Shown: positions 17,750 to 29,218, numbered from the stretch's first letter. The stretch is 41,780 nt of DNA from Terriglobales bacterium (GCA_035691485.1 DASSIZ010000042.1:1-41780); one strand, 5' to 3'. The notes: generated from the letters alone by a model not told the origin. Translations and numbers: made by a program.

Positions 17750-18124
17750 ATGGCGACGACATCCGAGATTACGAGTCCGGAGCAGTTGCGCGACCGAACA
17801 AAAGCGTTTGCTAGCAGGATCATCCGGCTTTTTCGGGCTCTGCCCTCGAAAGCGGAAGCACAGGTGATCGGGAGACAGTTGTTGCGCGCCGGAACCTCGG
17901 TTGGAGCAAACTACCGCTCGGCGTGTCGGGGTCGCTCGCGGCCGGATTTCATTTCGAAGCTCGGAATCGTGGTCGAGGAAGCGGACGAAACGATTTACTG
18001 GCTGGAGTTGCTAGGCGAGAACGGCATTATGGCGCAAAGCAAGCTGGAGTCATTACTGAAAGAAGCGCATGAGCTGACCGCGATTTTCACGGCTTCGCTC
18101 AGCAGTTCGCGGTCGCACAGGTAA
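17750..18124 (+). CDS. Four-helix-bundle protein (23S rRNA IVP / Avd-like family)
   Basis: 124 residues of the four-helix-bundle family (TIGR02436-like) named after proteins encoded in 23S rRNA intervening sequences; Avd of diversity-generating retroelements is a structural relative. Visible family pattern: LRDRTKAFASRIIRLFRALP, AEAQVIGRQLLRAGTSVGANY, then EEADETIYWLELLGE. It is wedged between nuoE and nuoF, flanked by heptad arrays in opposite orientation, with no Shine-Dalgarno. It is not a complex I subunit and looks like an insertion into the operon. Members bind RNA or act as scaffolds; the role here is unknown. A truncated relative lies at 19528-19665. Confidence 0.88.
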   Translation: MATTSEITSPEQLRDRTKAFASRIIRLFRALPSKAEAQVIGRQLLRAGTSVGANYRSACRGRSRPDFISKLGIVVEEADETIYWLELLGENGIMAQSKLESLLKEAHELTAIFTASLSSSRSHR

Positions 18125-18157
18125 ATTGCAAATTACCAATTTACAAATTACAAATGG
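18123..18157. repeat. Inverted heptad array at the four-helix-bundle / nuoF junction
   Basis: Five 7-bp units such as CAAATTA and CAAATGG, the reverse complement type of TAATTTG at 17721-17748. The array includes the nuoF start codon. Confidence 0.85.
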
Positions 18158-19470
18158 CTGACTTGGTTTCCCATCCCGACGAGGTGAAGGTCGTCTCCCG
18201 GCGCTTCGGCCAGGGTGCGGCCAAAATCGACCGCTACCTCGAACTAGACGGCTACAAGGCGGTGCAGAAGGCCCTCGCGCTCGGCGCGGACGGAATCATC
18301 AACGAGGTCAAGGCGTCGAACCTGCGCGGTCGTGGCGGCGCCGGCTTTCCCACCGGCATGAAGTGGTCGTTCGTTCCCAAGGAATCGCCGAAACCGAAAT
18401 ACGTGCTCTGCAACGGCGACGAGAGTGAACCCGGCACCTGCAAAGACCGGCTCATCCTGGAGCACGATCCGCACGCGGTGATCGAGGGCACGGTGATCGC
18501 CGGCCTCTCCATTCGGGCCAAGATCGGGTACATCTACATCCGCGGCGAGTACCGGTACCTGGTCAACATCATGCGCCAGGCGCTCAGCGATGCTTATGCC
18601 CGTCGCTTTCTCGGCAAGAATATTTTCGGCAGCGGCATCGATTTTGACGTGTACTGGCACACCGGCGCCGGCGCATACGAGGTTGGAGAAGAATCGGCGC
18701 TGATGGAATCGCTGGAGGGAAAGCGCGGGATTCCGCGCATCCGTCCGCCCTTCCCTGCCGTCGTCGGACTCTGGGGCGGCCCCACCATCATTAATAATGT
18801 TGAGACCCTGGCCAGCGTGCCGCACGTCATGCTCGGCGGCGGCACAAAATACGCCGAGATCGGGACGCCGAAAAACGGCGGCACGCGCCTGTTCTGCCTG
18901 AGCGGGCACGTCAATAAGCCCGGCGTGTACGAGCTTCCGCTTGGCTACAACCTGCGCAAGATGATCGAGGAAGTCGGCGGCGGCATCTGGAAAGGCCGCC
19001 AGTTGAAGGCGATCACGCCCGGGGGATCGTCGGTGCCGGTGCTCAAAGCGGAAGAGTGCGACATCGCCATGGATTTTGATTCCTGCATGAAGGCGGGGAC
19101 GTTTCTCGGCTCCGGCGGCGTGATCGTGCTCGACGACCAGACCTGCATGGTGAAGTACGCGCAGCGCATCATGATGTTCTACCAACACGAGAGCTGCGGC
19201 TGGTGCATTCCTTGCCGCGAAGGTACGGACTGGCTGAAGAAGACGTTGAACCGCTTCCACGCCGGTGCCGGCGTGAAGAAGGACATCGACAACATTCAAT
19301 ACCTGGCGGAAAACATGCTGGGGCGCACGTTCTGCCCGCTGGGCGACGCTGCCGCCATGCCGATCATTTCGATCGTCAAGAAATTCCGGGAAGAATTCGA
19401 AGCACACCTGGAGGGTAGGCCGTGTCCTTATGAGAAGAACACGGTCGAGCAATTGCCGGTGCTCGCATAA
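18154..19470 (+). CDS. nuoF: NADH-quinone oxidoreductase subunit F
   Basis: 438 residues, the 51-kDa subunit that binds NADH, FMN and the N3 [4Fe-4S] cluster. NADH-site GRGGAGFPTGMKW is at 59-71. The FMN site is GAGAYEVGEESALMESLEGK (171-190); the family norm is AYICGEETAL, so Ile-Cys reads Glu-Val and Thr reads Ser. Cluster ligands are the ESCGWCIPCREG cysteines (about 345-356) plus the Cys of RTFCPLGD. The start ATG lies inside a heptad array with no ribosome site, so its translation signal is unclear. Confidence 0.95.
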   Translation: MADLVSHPDEVKVVSRRFGQGAAKIDRYLELDGYKAVQKALALGADGIINEVKASNLRGRGGAGFPTGMKWSFVPKESPKPKYVLCNGDESEPGTCKDRLILEHDPHAVIEGTVIAGLSIRAKIGYIYIRGEYRYLVNIMRQALSDAYARRFLGKNIFGSGIDFDVYWHTGAGAYEVGEESALMESLEGKRGIPRIRPPFPAVVGLWGGPTIINNVETLASVPHVMLGGGTKYAEIGTPKNGGTRLFCLSGHVNKPGVYELPLGYNLRKMIEEVGGGIWKGRQLKAITPGGSSVPVLKAEECDIAMDFDSCMKAGTFLGSGGVIVLDDQTCMVKYAQRIMMFYQHESCGWCIPCREGTDWLKKTLNRFHAGAGVKKDIDNIQYLAENMLGRTFCPLGDAAAMPIISIVKKFREEFEAHLEGRPCPYEKNTVEQLPVLA

Positions 19471-19477
19471 AGTGAAA

Positions 19478-19501
19478 TTTGGTAATCGGGTAATTGTGTA
19501 A
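19478..19501. repeat. Octad array after nuoF
   Basis: Three 8-bp units, TTTGGTAA, TCGGGTAA and TTGTGTAA, with an inverted-type partner at 19668-19699. Confidence 0.65.
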
Positions 19502-19527
19502 AGTTGCAACCCGTTGGAGGTGGCGAA

Positions 19528-19665
19528 GTGCGATCGGAGCCGGAGTCACTGCGAGACAGGACCAAGGCTTTTGCGATTCGGATCATTCGAATGTATCACG
19601 CGCTGCCGAACACCGCGGATGCGCAAATTATTTCCGCGCAACGCACAGCACGACAAAAACGGTAG
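19528..19665 (+). pseudogene. Truncated four-helix-bundle gene (remnant)
   Basis: GTG 19528 has a strong ribosome site (GGAGGTGG) but opens only 45 codons. Residues 8-30, LRDRTKAFAIRIIRMYHALP and on, match the start of the intact four-helix-bundle protein at 17750-18124 almost residue for residue, then the frame collapses (SAQRTARQKR) after about a third of the expected length. It lies between nuoF and nuoG and is flanked by opposed octad arrays, the same layout as the intact copy. I read it as an internally deleted second insertion of the same kind of unit. Confidence 0.8.
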
Positions 19666-19667
19666 TC

Positions 19668-19699
19668 GGTTACTTTACCCGATTACACAATTGAACTTT
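19668..19699. repeat. Octad array before nuoG
   Basis: 8-bp units such as TACCCGAT and TACACAAT, running to two bases before the nuoG ATG. It is opposite in sense to the array at 19478-19501. Confidence 0.6.
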
Positions 19700-19701
19700 T
19701 C

Positions 19702-22050
19702 ATGGCTGACGTCAACATCACGATCGACGGCAAGAAGATCACGGCGCCCTCGGGAACGCTGCTGATCGAGGCCTGCAAGTCGGCAGGCATCGAGATCCCG
19801 TCGTTCTGCTATTACCCCGGGTTGTCGCTGCAGGGCGCGTGCCGAATGTGCCTGGTGCGGATCGAAAAAATGCCGAAGCTGCAGACCGCCTGCACCACCG
19901 TGATCAGCGAAGGCATGAACGTCAGCAGCGAGAACGATGAGGTCCGGCAGGCGCGCAAGTCGATGCTGGAGTTGCTGCTCGGCAACCATCCGTTGGATTG
20001 CCCGGTGTGCGACGCCGGAGGCGAGTGCGAACTGCAGGACATGACCTTCACCTACGGCGCCGCCGAGTCCAAGCTGATCGACATCAAGAACCACCGCGAC
20101 GAGCAGCAGTGGTCGCCCGTGGTGTACTTCGACCGGCCGCGCTGCATCATGTGTTACCGCTGCGTGCGCGTCTGCGGCGAGGGCATGGACGTGTGGGCGC
20201 TGGGCGTGCAGAACCGCGGCTCGTCGCAGACCATCGCGCCCAACAAGCAAGATTACCTGTGGTGCGAAGAATGCGGCATGTGCATTGACATCTGCCCGGT
20301 CGGCGCGCTCACCAGCGGCGCCTATCGCTACAAGACGCGGCCCTGGGAGATGCACCACGTCGGCTCGATCTGCACCCATTGCGGCGACGGGTGCAAGACC
20401 ACGCTCGGGGTGCGGCGCGCGCCGGGGGGCATGGAGATCGTGCGCGGTGACAATCGCGACAAGAGCGGCATCAACGCCGATTTCCTCTGCATCAAGGGAC
20501 GCTACGCGTTCGATTTTGCCGACGACCCGCGCCGCCTCAAGCAGCCGATGATCCGACGTGATGGCAGGCTTCAACCGGCCACGTGGGAAGACGCATTGGA
20601 GCTGATTGGCACACGGTTCAAGCAGATCAAGGAAGAACATGGCGGCCGGGCGTTCGGGGTAATCGGCTCGAACCGGACGAGCAACGAAGAGAATTACCTG
20701 CTGCAGAAATTCGCGCGCACGGTGATGGGCACCAACAGCGTTGACCACCACCGCACCGCCGATTTTCCCGGCTTCGTGAACGCCCTCGGCGGAAACGACC
20801 GCACCGCGAGCATGCGCGACGTTACCATCGCGCCGGCGATCTTGCTCATCGGCAACAACCCCACCGACCAGCACCCGCTGCTCGCCTGGCAGATCCGCAA
20901 CAACGTGCGCCTGCGCCGCGCGCGGCTGTACGTGGTTAATTCCTCGCCTATCAAGTTGCGCCGCCAGGCCGCGGTGTTCTCGCAAGTTTCCGAAGACAAC
21001 GGGGAGAGCGCGTTCGTTCACTTCCTCGCCGGAAACGATGCTGCGCCATCCGCGCTGGCAGCCGGTGAAACATCGGCGGACACGCTTTCGCAACTGCGTG
21101 AAAAACTTCGCGGTGAGCAGCAGCTGGTCGTGATCTTCGGTTCTGAATTGCGCGCTGCCGGCATTGCCGAACTGGTGCGCGCGTTGCCGAATGCCAAGTT
21201 CATTTGCCTGGGTGACTACGCGAACTCCCGAGGCGCCGCCGACATGGGCTTGTTTCCCGACCTGCTGCCCGGATACCTGCCGGTCAACGCCGCACTGCCG
21301 CAGGAAGAGTGGTTCGCCTCGGTTCCCAGGCAGCCGGGCCTGGACCTGCGCGGAATGTTCGATGGCGCCAAAGACGGCAGCATCAAGGCGCTCTACATCG
21401 TCGGCTCGAATCCGGTCGCCCGCTACGGCCTCGATGCGTTCGTGTTGTCAAAGGCGTTCGTCGTCGTGCAGGACATGTTCTTGAATGAGACCGCCGTGGC
21501 TGCCGACGTCGTACTGCCGGCAGCGTGCGCTTACGAGAAGTCGGGCACCTTCACCAACACTTGCGGCGATCTGCAATTGCTGCGCAAGGCGGGGGAAGTT
21601 GAAGGTACCAAGACGGATTTCGAGATCATCGTCCGCATTGCCGCGCAAACCGGCTACGACGTTCGCAAGCTTGTGCCCTTCGGGCAGCGCCTGCGCGTCG
21701 ACATGGGGCAGTCGCGCGGGGCTCAATCCGGCGAGGCCGATCGTCACGCGATCTGGCTGGAACGTCACGGGCTGGAACCGAAGCTAAGCCCGTTTGATGC
21801 GCTGGCAATGTTGGACGAGATCCAGCGCCTCGTGCCCGGCTACGATGTCTCGCGTCTGAACCTGATGGCCGGCAACGACGAGCACACGCGCATCGTGCCG
21901 GTCAGTGGCGTTCCGAGCCATCCCGACCTGATCGTGCCGTCGGAGGACACGCTGTTTACCTCGGGCACGCTCGGAAGGTTCTCGAAGACGCTGAATTCGG
22001 TCATCGAGAGCGAGCAGAAGGATCCGGCCGACAAAGAAGTCGCGGTTTGA
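19702..22050 (+). CDS. nuoG: NADH-quinone oxidoreductase subunit G
   Basis: 782 residues, the 75-kDa iron-sulfur subunit. N1b [2Fe-2S] ligands C36, C47, C50, C64; N5 ligands H96, C100, C103, C109 (HPLDCPVCDAGGEC); N6/N4-type ligands C148, C151, C154, C158 and C188, C191, C194, C198. It also keeps the N7 set C224, C227, C231, C263 at the start of the molybdopterin-oxidoreductase-like domain, which many complexes have lost. C-terminal half is the inactive MopB-like domain. Together with NuoE and NuoF it forms the NADH dehydrogenase module; cluster 2 shows no such genes within this window. Confidence 0.95.
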   Translation: MADVNITIDGKKITAPSGTLLIEACKSAGIEIPSFCYYPGLSLQGACRMCLVRIEKMPKLQTACTTVISEGMNVSSENDEVRQARKSMLELLLGNHPLDCPVCDAGGECELQDMTFTYGAAESKLIDIKNHRDEQQWSPVVYFDRPRCIMCYRCVRVCGEGMDVWALGVQNRGSSQTIAPNKQDYLWCEECGMCIDICPVGALTSGAYRYKTRPWEMHHVGSICTHCGDGCKTTLGVRRAPGGMEIVRGDNRDKSGINADFLCIKGRYAFDFADDPRRLKQPMIRRDGRLQPATWEDALELIGTRFKQIKEEHGGRAFGVIGSNRTSNEENYLLQKFARTVMGTNSVDHHRTADFPGFVNALGGNDRTASMRDVTIAPAILLIGNNPTDQHPLLAWQIRNNVRLRRARLYVVNSSPIKLRRQAAVFSQVSEDNGESAFVHFLAGNDAAPSALAAGETSADTLSQLREKLRGEQQLVVIFGSELRAAGIAELVRALPNAKFICLGDYANSRGAADMGLFPDLLPGYLPVNAALPQEEWFASVPRQPGLDLRGMFDGAKDGSIKALYIVGSNPVARYGLDAFVLSKAFVVVQDMFLNETAVAADVVLPAACAYEKSGTFTNTCGDLQLLRKAGEVEGTKTDFEIIVRIAAQTGYDVRKLVPFGQRLRVDMGQSRGAQSGEADRHAIWLERHGLEPKLSPFDALAMLDEIQRLVPGYDVSRLNLMAGNDEHTRIVPVSGVPSHPDLIVPSEDTLFTSGTLGRFSKTLNSVIESEQKDPADKEVAV

Positions 22051-22052
22051 AA

Positions 22053-22073
22053 AGCTAAGAGCGAACAGCTTGT
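22053..22073. repeat. Heptad array at the nuoG / nuoH junction
   Basis: Three 7-bp units, AGCTAAG, AGCGAAC and AGCTTGT, just after the nuoG stop and overlapping the TTG candidate start of nuoH. Confidence 0.6.
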
Positions 22074-23119
22074 CAGGCAATCTCAGTGTCGGTATGTTTG
22101 TCCTGGTCTCGATCGTCAAGATCGTGATCGCGCTGGTAGTGCTTCTGACCATCGTCGCCTACACGGTATGGCTCGAACGCAAGCTCGTGGGCCATATTCA
22201 GAACCGCTGGGGACCGTCGCGCGTAGGCCCGTTCGGACTGCTGCAGCCGCTCGCCGACGGCTTAAAGTTTATCTTTAAAGAAGACCTCACACCTCCTTAT
22301 GTCAACAGGTCCTTGTACCTGCTGGCGCCGATCTTATCGTTGACCCTGGCGCTGACTTCCATCGCCGTCATTCCCTTCGGCGGCTGGGTGACGATTCGGG
22401 GCGCGCGCATTCCTTTCCAGATCACCGACGTCAACGTCGCGCTGCTGGTCATCCTGGGGATCACGTCCATGGGCGTGTACGGTATCGCACTCGCGGGATG
22501 GTCTTCGAACAGCAAGTATTCGCTGCTCGGCTCGTTGCGGGCGAGCGCGCAGATGGTGAGTTACGAGGTCACGCTCGGCCTGTCGCTGGTCGGCGTTCTC
22601 ATCCTCTCCGGCACCTTCAGCCTGCGCGGAATTGTGGAGCGGCAACTCGGAGGCTTCTGGCATTGGAACATTTTCGGTGGCGGCTCGTTCCCGCAAATCT
22701 TCGCTTTTTTCATTTATCTTTGCGCCGCGTTCGCGGAGACCAACCGCGTGCCCTTCGACCTGCCGGAAGCGGAAACCGAACTGGTCGCCGGCTACCACAC
22801 CGAGTACAGCTCGATGAAGTTCGCCATGTTCTTCATGGCCGAGTACGCCAACATGGTGACCGTTGCCTGTCTTGCCTCGGTGCTATTCCTGGGCGGATGG
22901 AGCGGGCCGGTATTCGGGCCAGCGCTGCTGCAGGCCCTGTTGCCCTTGTTCTGGTTTTTCCTGCGGGTGCTGTTTTTCCTTTTTTTATATATCTGGATCC
23001 GCGGAACGTTGCCGCGCTTCCGCTACGACCAGTTGATGGCGTTCAGTTGGAAATTCCTGCTGCCGCTATCGGTCGCCAACGTCATCATCACCAGCCTGGC
23101 CGTGGCATTGCGAGCGTGA
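22070..23119 (+). CDS. nuoH: NADH-quinone oxidoreductase subunit H
   Basis: 349 residues from TTG 22070, or 341 from ATG 22094; the latter is closer to the usual NuoH start (MFVLVSIVKI). Eight-helix subunit at the joint between the arms. It holds WLERKLVGHIQNRWGP, then [20 protein letters not shown] and YHTEYSSMKFAMFF, the acidic quinone-entry loop. Right after it, where nuoI is expected, is only a 79-bp gap with a palindromic repeat. This NuoH therefore has no adjacent NuoI partner. Confidence 0.95.
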   Translation: MSGNLSVGMFVLVSIVKIVIALVVLLTIVAYTVWLERKLVGHIQNRWGPSRVGPFGLLQPLADGLKFIFKEDLTPPYVNRSLYLLAPILSLTLALTSIAVIPFGGWVTIRGARIPFQITDVNVALLVILGITSMGVYGIALAGWSSNSKYSLLGSLRASAQMVSYEVTLGLSLVGVLILSGTFSLRGIVERQLGGFWHWNIFGGGSFPQIFAFFIYLCAAFAETNRVPFDLPEAETELVAGYHTEYSSMKFAMFFMAEYANMVTVACLASVLFLGGWSGPVFGPALLQALLPLFWFFLRVLFFLFLYIWIRGTLPRFRYDQLMAFSWKFLLPLSVANVIITSLAVALRA

Positions 23120-23124
23120 ACTTG

Positions 23125-23185
23125 GTGTAGCGGCGGATTTCAATCCGCGGGATTCAATTTGGCGGAATAAATTCCGCCGCTGCAC
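23125..23185. repeat. 61-bp extragenic palindrome between nuoH and nuoJ
   Basis: The ends GTGTAGCGGCGGA (23125-23137) and TCCGCCGCTGCAC (23173-23185) are inverted copies with one mismatch; inside are further inverted bits (TTTCAATCCGC, GGCGGAATAAATTCCGCC). Probably a dispersed REP-type element; it sits exactly where nuoI normally lies. Confidence 0.75.
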
Positions 23186-23198
23186 ATGAACTGAAAAG

Positions 23199-23696
23199 AT
23201 GCTCCATCTCGCACTATTTTCGCTGTTCGGCGCCATTTGCGTGGCAGGCGCCGTCAACCTGCTCGCGCAGCGCCATCCCATCAGCAGCGCGCTGTCGCTG
23301 ATCGTCGTCATGGGCTCGCTGGCGGTGGAGTTCATGCTCCTGGGCGCCGAATTCGTCGCCGTCATCCAGGTGATCATCTATGCCGGCGCGATCATGGTGC
23401 TGTTTGTTTTTGTCATCATGTTGCTCAATGCCGGCGAGGAAGAGCGTATTCGCGGCAGCCGCATTGCGCTCGTTCTCGGCGTGCCGGGCGGCTTGGTCTT
23501 AATGGGCGTGGTGGCATGGATACTGGTCCGGCAGAACCCGGCATCGGGAGCGGTTTCCGCCGGTGCGCTGCCCGGGACACCACCGGAGATCGGACGCCTG
23601 CTCTTCCGTGACTTTCTGCTGCCGTTTGAGGTCACCTCGGTGCTCATCCTGGTCGCCATCATGGGCGCGGTGGTGCTGGCGAGGAGGGAGCGCTGA
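23199..23696 (+). CDS. nuoJ: NADH-quinone oxidoreductase subunit J
   Basis: 165-residue membrane subunit with about five helices. [20 protein letters not shown] and [20 protein letters not shown] are the hallmark NuoJ segments, including the pi-bulge helix that takes part in the E-channel. A short polar loop follows before the last helix ([20 protein letters not shown]). Its TGA overlaps the nuoK ATG by one base. Confidence 0.95.
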   Translation: MLHLALFSLFGAICVAGAVNLLAQRHPISSALSLIVVMGSLAVEFMLLGAEFVAVIQVIIYAGAIMVLFVFVIMLLNAGEEERIRGSRIALVLGVPGGLVLMGVVAWILVRQNPASGAVSAGALPGTPPEIGRLLFRDFLLPFEVTSVLILVAIMGAVVLARRER

Positions 23697-23998
23697 TGGT
23701 CCCACTTTCCTACTACCTGGTGCTCAGCGCCATCCTGTTCGGCTGCGGCGTGGCCGGGTTCCTGGTCAAGCGCAACATCATCACCATTTTCATGTGCATC
23801 GAGCTGATGCTGAACGGCGTGAACCTGGCCTTTGTCGCCTTCGCGGCGCACTGGCACCGGCTCAGCGGGCAGGTGTTCGTCTTTTTCGTGATGGTAGTCG
23901 CGGCCGCGGAGGCTGCGGTCGGACTGGCCATTATCATCTCCGTTTTCCGCACCCGGGAAACCTTGAATGTTGATCGAGTGAATTTGCTGAAGCTGTAA
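23696..23998 (+). CDS. nuoK: NADH-quinone oxidoreductase subunit K
   Basis: 100 residues, three helices. The two key membrane carboxylates are present: Glu in [11 protein letters not shown] (E. coli Glu36 equivalent) and Glu in [11 protein letters not shown] (Glu72 equivalent). The end DRVNLLKL is typical. It overlaps nuoJ by one base; the 80-bp gap to nuoL is filled by two heptad arrays in opposite sense. Confidence 0.95.
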   Translation: MVPLSYYLVLSAILFGCGVAGFLVKRNIITIFMCIELMLNGVNLAFVAFAAHWHRLSGQVFVFFVMVVAAAEAAVGLAIIISVFRTRETLNVDRVNLLKL

Positions 23999-24001
23999 GA
24001 G

Positions 24002-24078
24002 GGCAGTCGGCGGTCGGTAGTCAAGATTCAGACCGGCCAAAAGTGCGCATTGAATGGCTGCCTACTGACTACTAGCTT
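24002..24078. repeat. Paired heptad arrays between nuoK and nuoL
   Basis: 24002-24029 holds four 7-bp units (GGCAGTC, GGCGGTC, GGTAGTC, AAGATTC). 24058-24078 holds three of roughly inverted type (CTGCCTA, CTGACTA, CTAGCTT) ending at the nuoL ATG. A 28-bp non-repetitive spacer separates them. Confidence 0.8.
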
Positions 24079-26282
<2,204 letters not shown>

Positions 26283-26286
<4 letters not shown>

Positions 26287-27791
26287 GCACGCTGAACAGC
26301 CACATCCTGACGATCGTCACTTTCGCACCGCTGGCCGGCGCGCTGCTGCTCTTGTTTTTCCCGCGGCGCGACCGGGACATCCGCGTGTTCGCGCTGGTCA
26401 TTACCCTGCTGACGTTCGTGCTCTCTCTGCACCTGCCGGTGCACTTCGCGCGCAGCCACGCCGGGTTCCAGTTCGAGCAGGATGCGCACTGGATTTCTAC
26501 GCCCAACATTCACTACCACGTAGCTATCGACGGCATCTCGCTCTGGCTGGTTCTGCTGACCACGTTCCTGACGCCGCTGTGCGTGCTGATCTCGTGGCGC
26601 TCCGTGCATGACCGGGTAAAGGAATTTTTCATCCTGCTCCTGGTGCTGGAGACGGCGCTGATCGGCGTCTTTGTCTCACTCGACCTTTTCCTGTTCTATT
26701 TCTTCTGGGAAGCCAGCCTGATCCCGATGGCGCTGCTCATCGGCGTGTATGGACACGAGCGCCGCGTTTACGCTGCCGTGAAGTTTTTCCTCTACACCAT
26801 GATCGCCTCCGTCTTCATGTTGGCGGCGATCCTGTGGCTTTACGCTCACGTTGGGTCGTTCCAATTTGCCGACATTCAGCGGTGGCTCCGCGGCGCGGGC
26901 GCGACGGAAGCAGCCGCGGCGATGCGCTGGCTCTTCCTTGGCTTCTTCATCGCCTTCGCCGTAAAGGTGCCGATGTTCCCGCTGCACACCTGGCTGCCGG
27001 ATGCCCACGTGGAAGCGCCTACCGCGGGCTCGGTGCTGCTGGCCGGCGTGCTGCTGAAGATGGGAACCTACGGTCTGCTGCGCTTCAATGTCGGGCTCTT
27101 TCCCGACGAAGCCCGCCGCAACGCGCCCTGGATTGCCGCGCTCGCCATCATCGGCATCATCTACGGCGCGCTGGTCGCGATGGTGCAGCCAAACCTGAAA
27201 AAGCTGGTCGCGTATTCCTCCGTCAGCCATCTCGGATTTGTCGTGCTCGGAATTTTCAGCATGACGCAGGCAGGCCAGGTAGGCGCCGTTTTTGTCATGC
27301 TGGCGCACGGCGTCTCTACCGGCGCGCTGTTCATGCTGGTGGGCATCATTTACGAGCGCCGTCACACCTTCGAGATCAGCGAATTCGGCGGGCTGGCTAC
27401 GCCCATGCCCATCTACGCCACCTTCTTCCTGATCATTACCCTGTCCTCGATCGGATTGCCATTGCTCAACGGCTTCGTCGGCGAGTTTCTCGTGCTCAGC
27501 GGCGCCTTCCTGGCGCATTCCATCTGGGGCATCCTCGCTGCCACGGGCGTGATCTGGAGCGCCTGCTACATGCTCTGGATGTACCAGCGCGTCTTCTACG
27601 GGAAGATCAGCCATGACGTTAACCTCAAGCTCCCCGACCTCGACCTGCGTGAGCGCGTCGCGCTCTGGCCGCCGGCGCTGGCGGCGCTGGTGATGGGAGT
27701 CGCGCCGCTGATCTGGATCAACGCCGTCGATTCCGCGGTCCGGCATGTGCTTGCCACCGCCGCGCAAACCATCAGCCAGGTGGGACGATGA
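26283..27791 (+). CDS. nuoM: NADH-quinone oxidoreductase subunit M
   Basis: 502 residues, antiporter-like subunit. Glu of FYFFWEASLIPMALL, Lys of FAVKVPMFPLHTWLPDAH, and the Glu of LNGFVGEFLVL are the proton-channel residues. ATG 26283 is chosen because it overlaps the nuoL stop as ATGA; an in-frame start inside nuoL at 26226 gives a basic, unrelated leader. Its own stop overlaps the nuoN start in the same way, so L-M-N are translationally coupled. Confidence 0.95.
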
Positions 27792-29218
27792 GCGCCGCCG
27801 ACTACATCCGCATCCTGCCCGAGCTGCTGCTCACCATCTTCGGCATGGCGGTCATGGTTGTCGAGCCGCTCCTGCCCGAGCACGACGACCGCAAGCGCGT
27901 CGGGATGATCGCGCTCACCGGAACGCTGCTCGCCATTGCTGCCACGCTGTACCAGAGCGGCCATCCCGGCCAGGCCTGGTTCGGCATGATCCAGGTGGAC
28001 AGCTTCAGCATCTTCTTCCACTTGATCGTCGGCTTCGTCGCCGCCACCGTGATCCTGGCATCGTTTGATTACCTCGCCGTGCAGCGCATCCGGCTCGGCG
28101 AGTACTACGGGCTCATCCTGCTGGGCTCGGTCGGCATGATGCTGATGTCCTCCGCCGTCGAGCTGGTGCTGATCTTCATTGCGCTTGAAATCTCTTCCAT
28201 TTCTACTTACATCCTGGCCGGTTTTCGCCGGCGCTCCGCCACCGGCGCGGAATCGTCGCTGAAATACTTTCTCCTGGGCTCGTTTGCGACGGCGTTTTTC
28301 CTTTACGGCGTGGCGCTGATGTTCGGCGCCACCGGTTCCACCAGCATCTACCTGATCGCCGCTTCCCTGCGCGGCGGCGCGCCGGCGCTCGCCTATGCCG
28401 GCATGGCGCTGATGTTCATCGGTCTGGGATTCAAGGTCGCATCAGCTCCGTTCCACGTCTGGACGCCTGACGTTTACGAAGGTGCGCCGGCGCCGGTGGT
28501 GGCCCTGATGTCCACCGCGCCCAAGGCCGCGGCGTTCGCGGTGTTGCTGCGCATCCTGTTCGCCGCCGCCGCTCCGGGATGGTTCTGGGTGGTGTGGTGC
28601 TCGGCCGTTCTTTCCATGACCCTGGGGAACATCGGCGCGCTGGTGCAGACCAACGTCAAGCGCATGCTGGCCTATTCCTCGATCGCCCACGCCGGATACC
28701 TGCTATGCGCCTTCGCCGCGGCCAGGGATATCGGCATCTCCGCCGCCATTTTCTACGCTGCCTCATACGCCGTGATGAACGCGGGCGCCTTCATCGTGAT
28801 CGCGCACTTCGCGGCGCAGAACGAGCGCTACGTCCTGATCGACGACTACTCCGGGCTCGGCCGCCGCGCCCCCGGTCTGGCCGCCGTGCTCACCGTCTTC
28901 CTGCTGTCGCTGATTGGAATTCCGATTACCGGCGGGTTCTTCGCCAAGTTCTACGTCTTTAGCGCCGCGCTGAAATCCGACCTCGTCGGACTGACTATCA
29001 TCGGCGTGCTCAACAGCGCCATTGCCGCGTATTACTACTTGCGCGTTATTGTCGTCATGTACATGCGGGAACCGAAGGACGATTCTCCGATGATTCCCAT
29101 GCCTGCCGCACTCGCCGTCTCGCTCACCGCCGCCGTGCTGGCGACCATCTACCTCGGCGTGCTGCCTGGAAGGGTCATCAATTACGCGCTGCAAAGCGCA
29201 CACGACCTGATGAAGTAG
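27788..29218 (+). CDS. nuoN: NADH-quinone oxidoreductase subunit N
   Basis: 476 residues, third antiporter-like subunit. Glu in IALEISSISTYILAGF, Lys in GLGFKVASAPFHVWTPDVYEG, and Lys in GGFFAKFYVF mark the proton path. ATGA overlap with nuoM. It is the last gene of cluster 1; its TAG (29216-29218) is immediately followed by the stop codon of a convergent ABC permease gene, leaving no room for a terminator between them. Confidence 0.95.
   Translation: MSAADYIRILPELLLTIFGMAVMVVEPLLPEHDDRKRVGMIALTGTLLAIAATLYQSGHPGQAWFGMIQVDSFSIFFHLIVGFVAATVILASFDYLAVQRIRLGEYYGLILLGSVGMMLMSSAVELVLIFIALEISSISTYILAGFRRRSATGAESSLKYFLLGSFATAFFLYGVALMFGATGSTSIYLIAASLRGGAPALAYAGMALMFIGLGFKVASAPFHVWTPDVYEGAPAPVVALMSTAPKAAAFAVLLRILFAAAAPGWFWVVWCSAVLSMTLGNIGALVQTNVKRMLAYSSIAHAGYLLCAFAAARDIGISAAIFYAASYAVMNAGAFIVIAHFAAQNERYVLIDDYSGLGRRAPGLAAVLTVFLLSLIGIPITGGFFAKFYVFSAALKSDLVGLTIIGVLNSAIAAYYYLRVIVVMYMREPKDDSPMIPMPAALAVSLTAAVLATIYLGVLPGRVINYALQSAHDLMK

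Noticed and set aside
19675-21093. Long open frame antisense to nuoG (and similar ones antisense to nuoD, nuoF, nuoN)
   Set aside because: Long antisense frames are expected opposite GC-rich genes with biased third positions. The translations are Arg/His/Ala-rich with no domain, while the plus-strand products are unmistakable.
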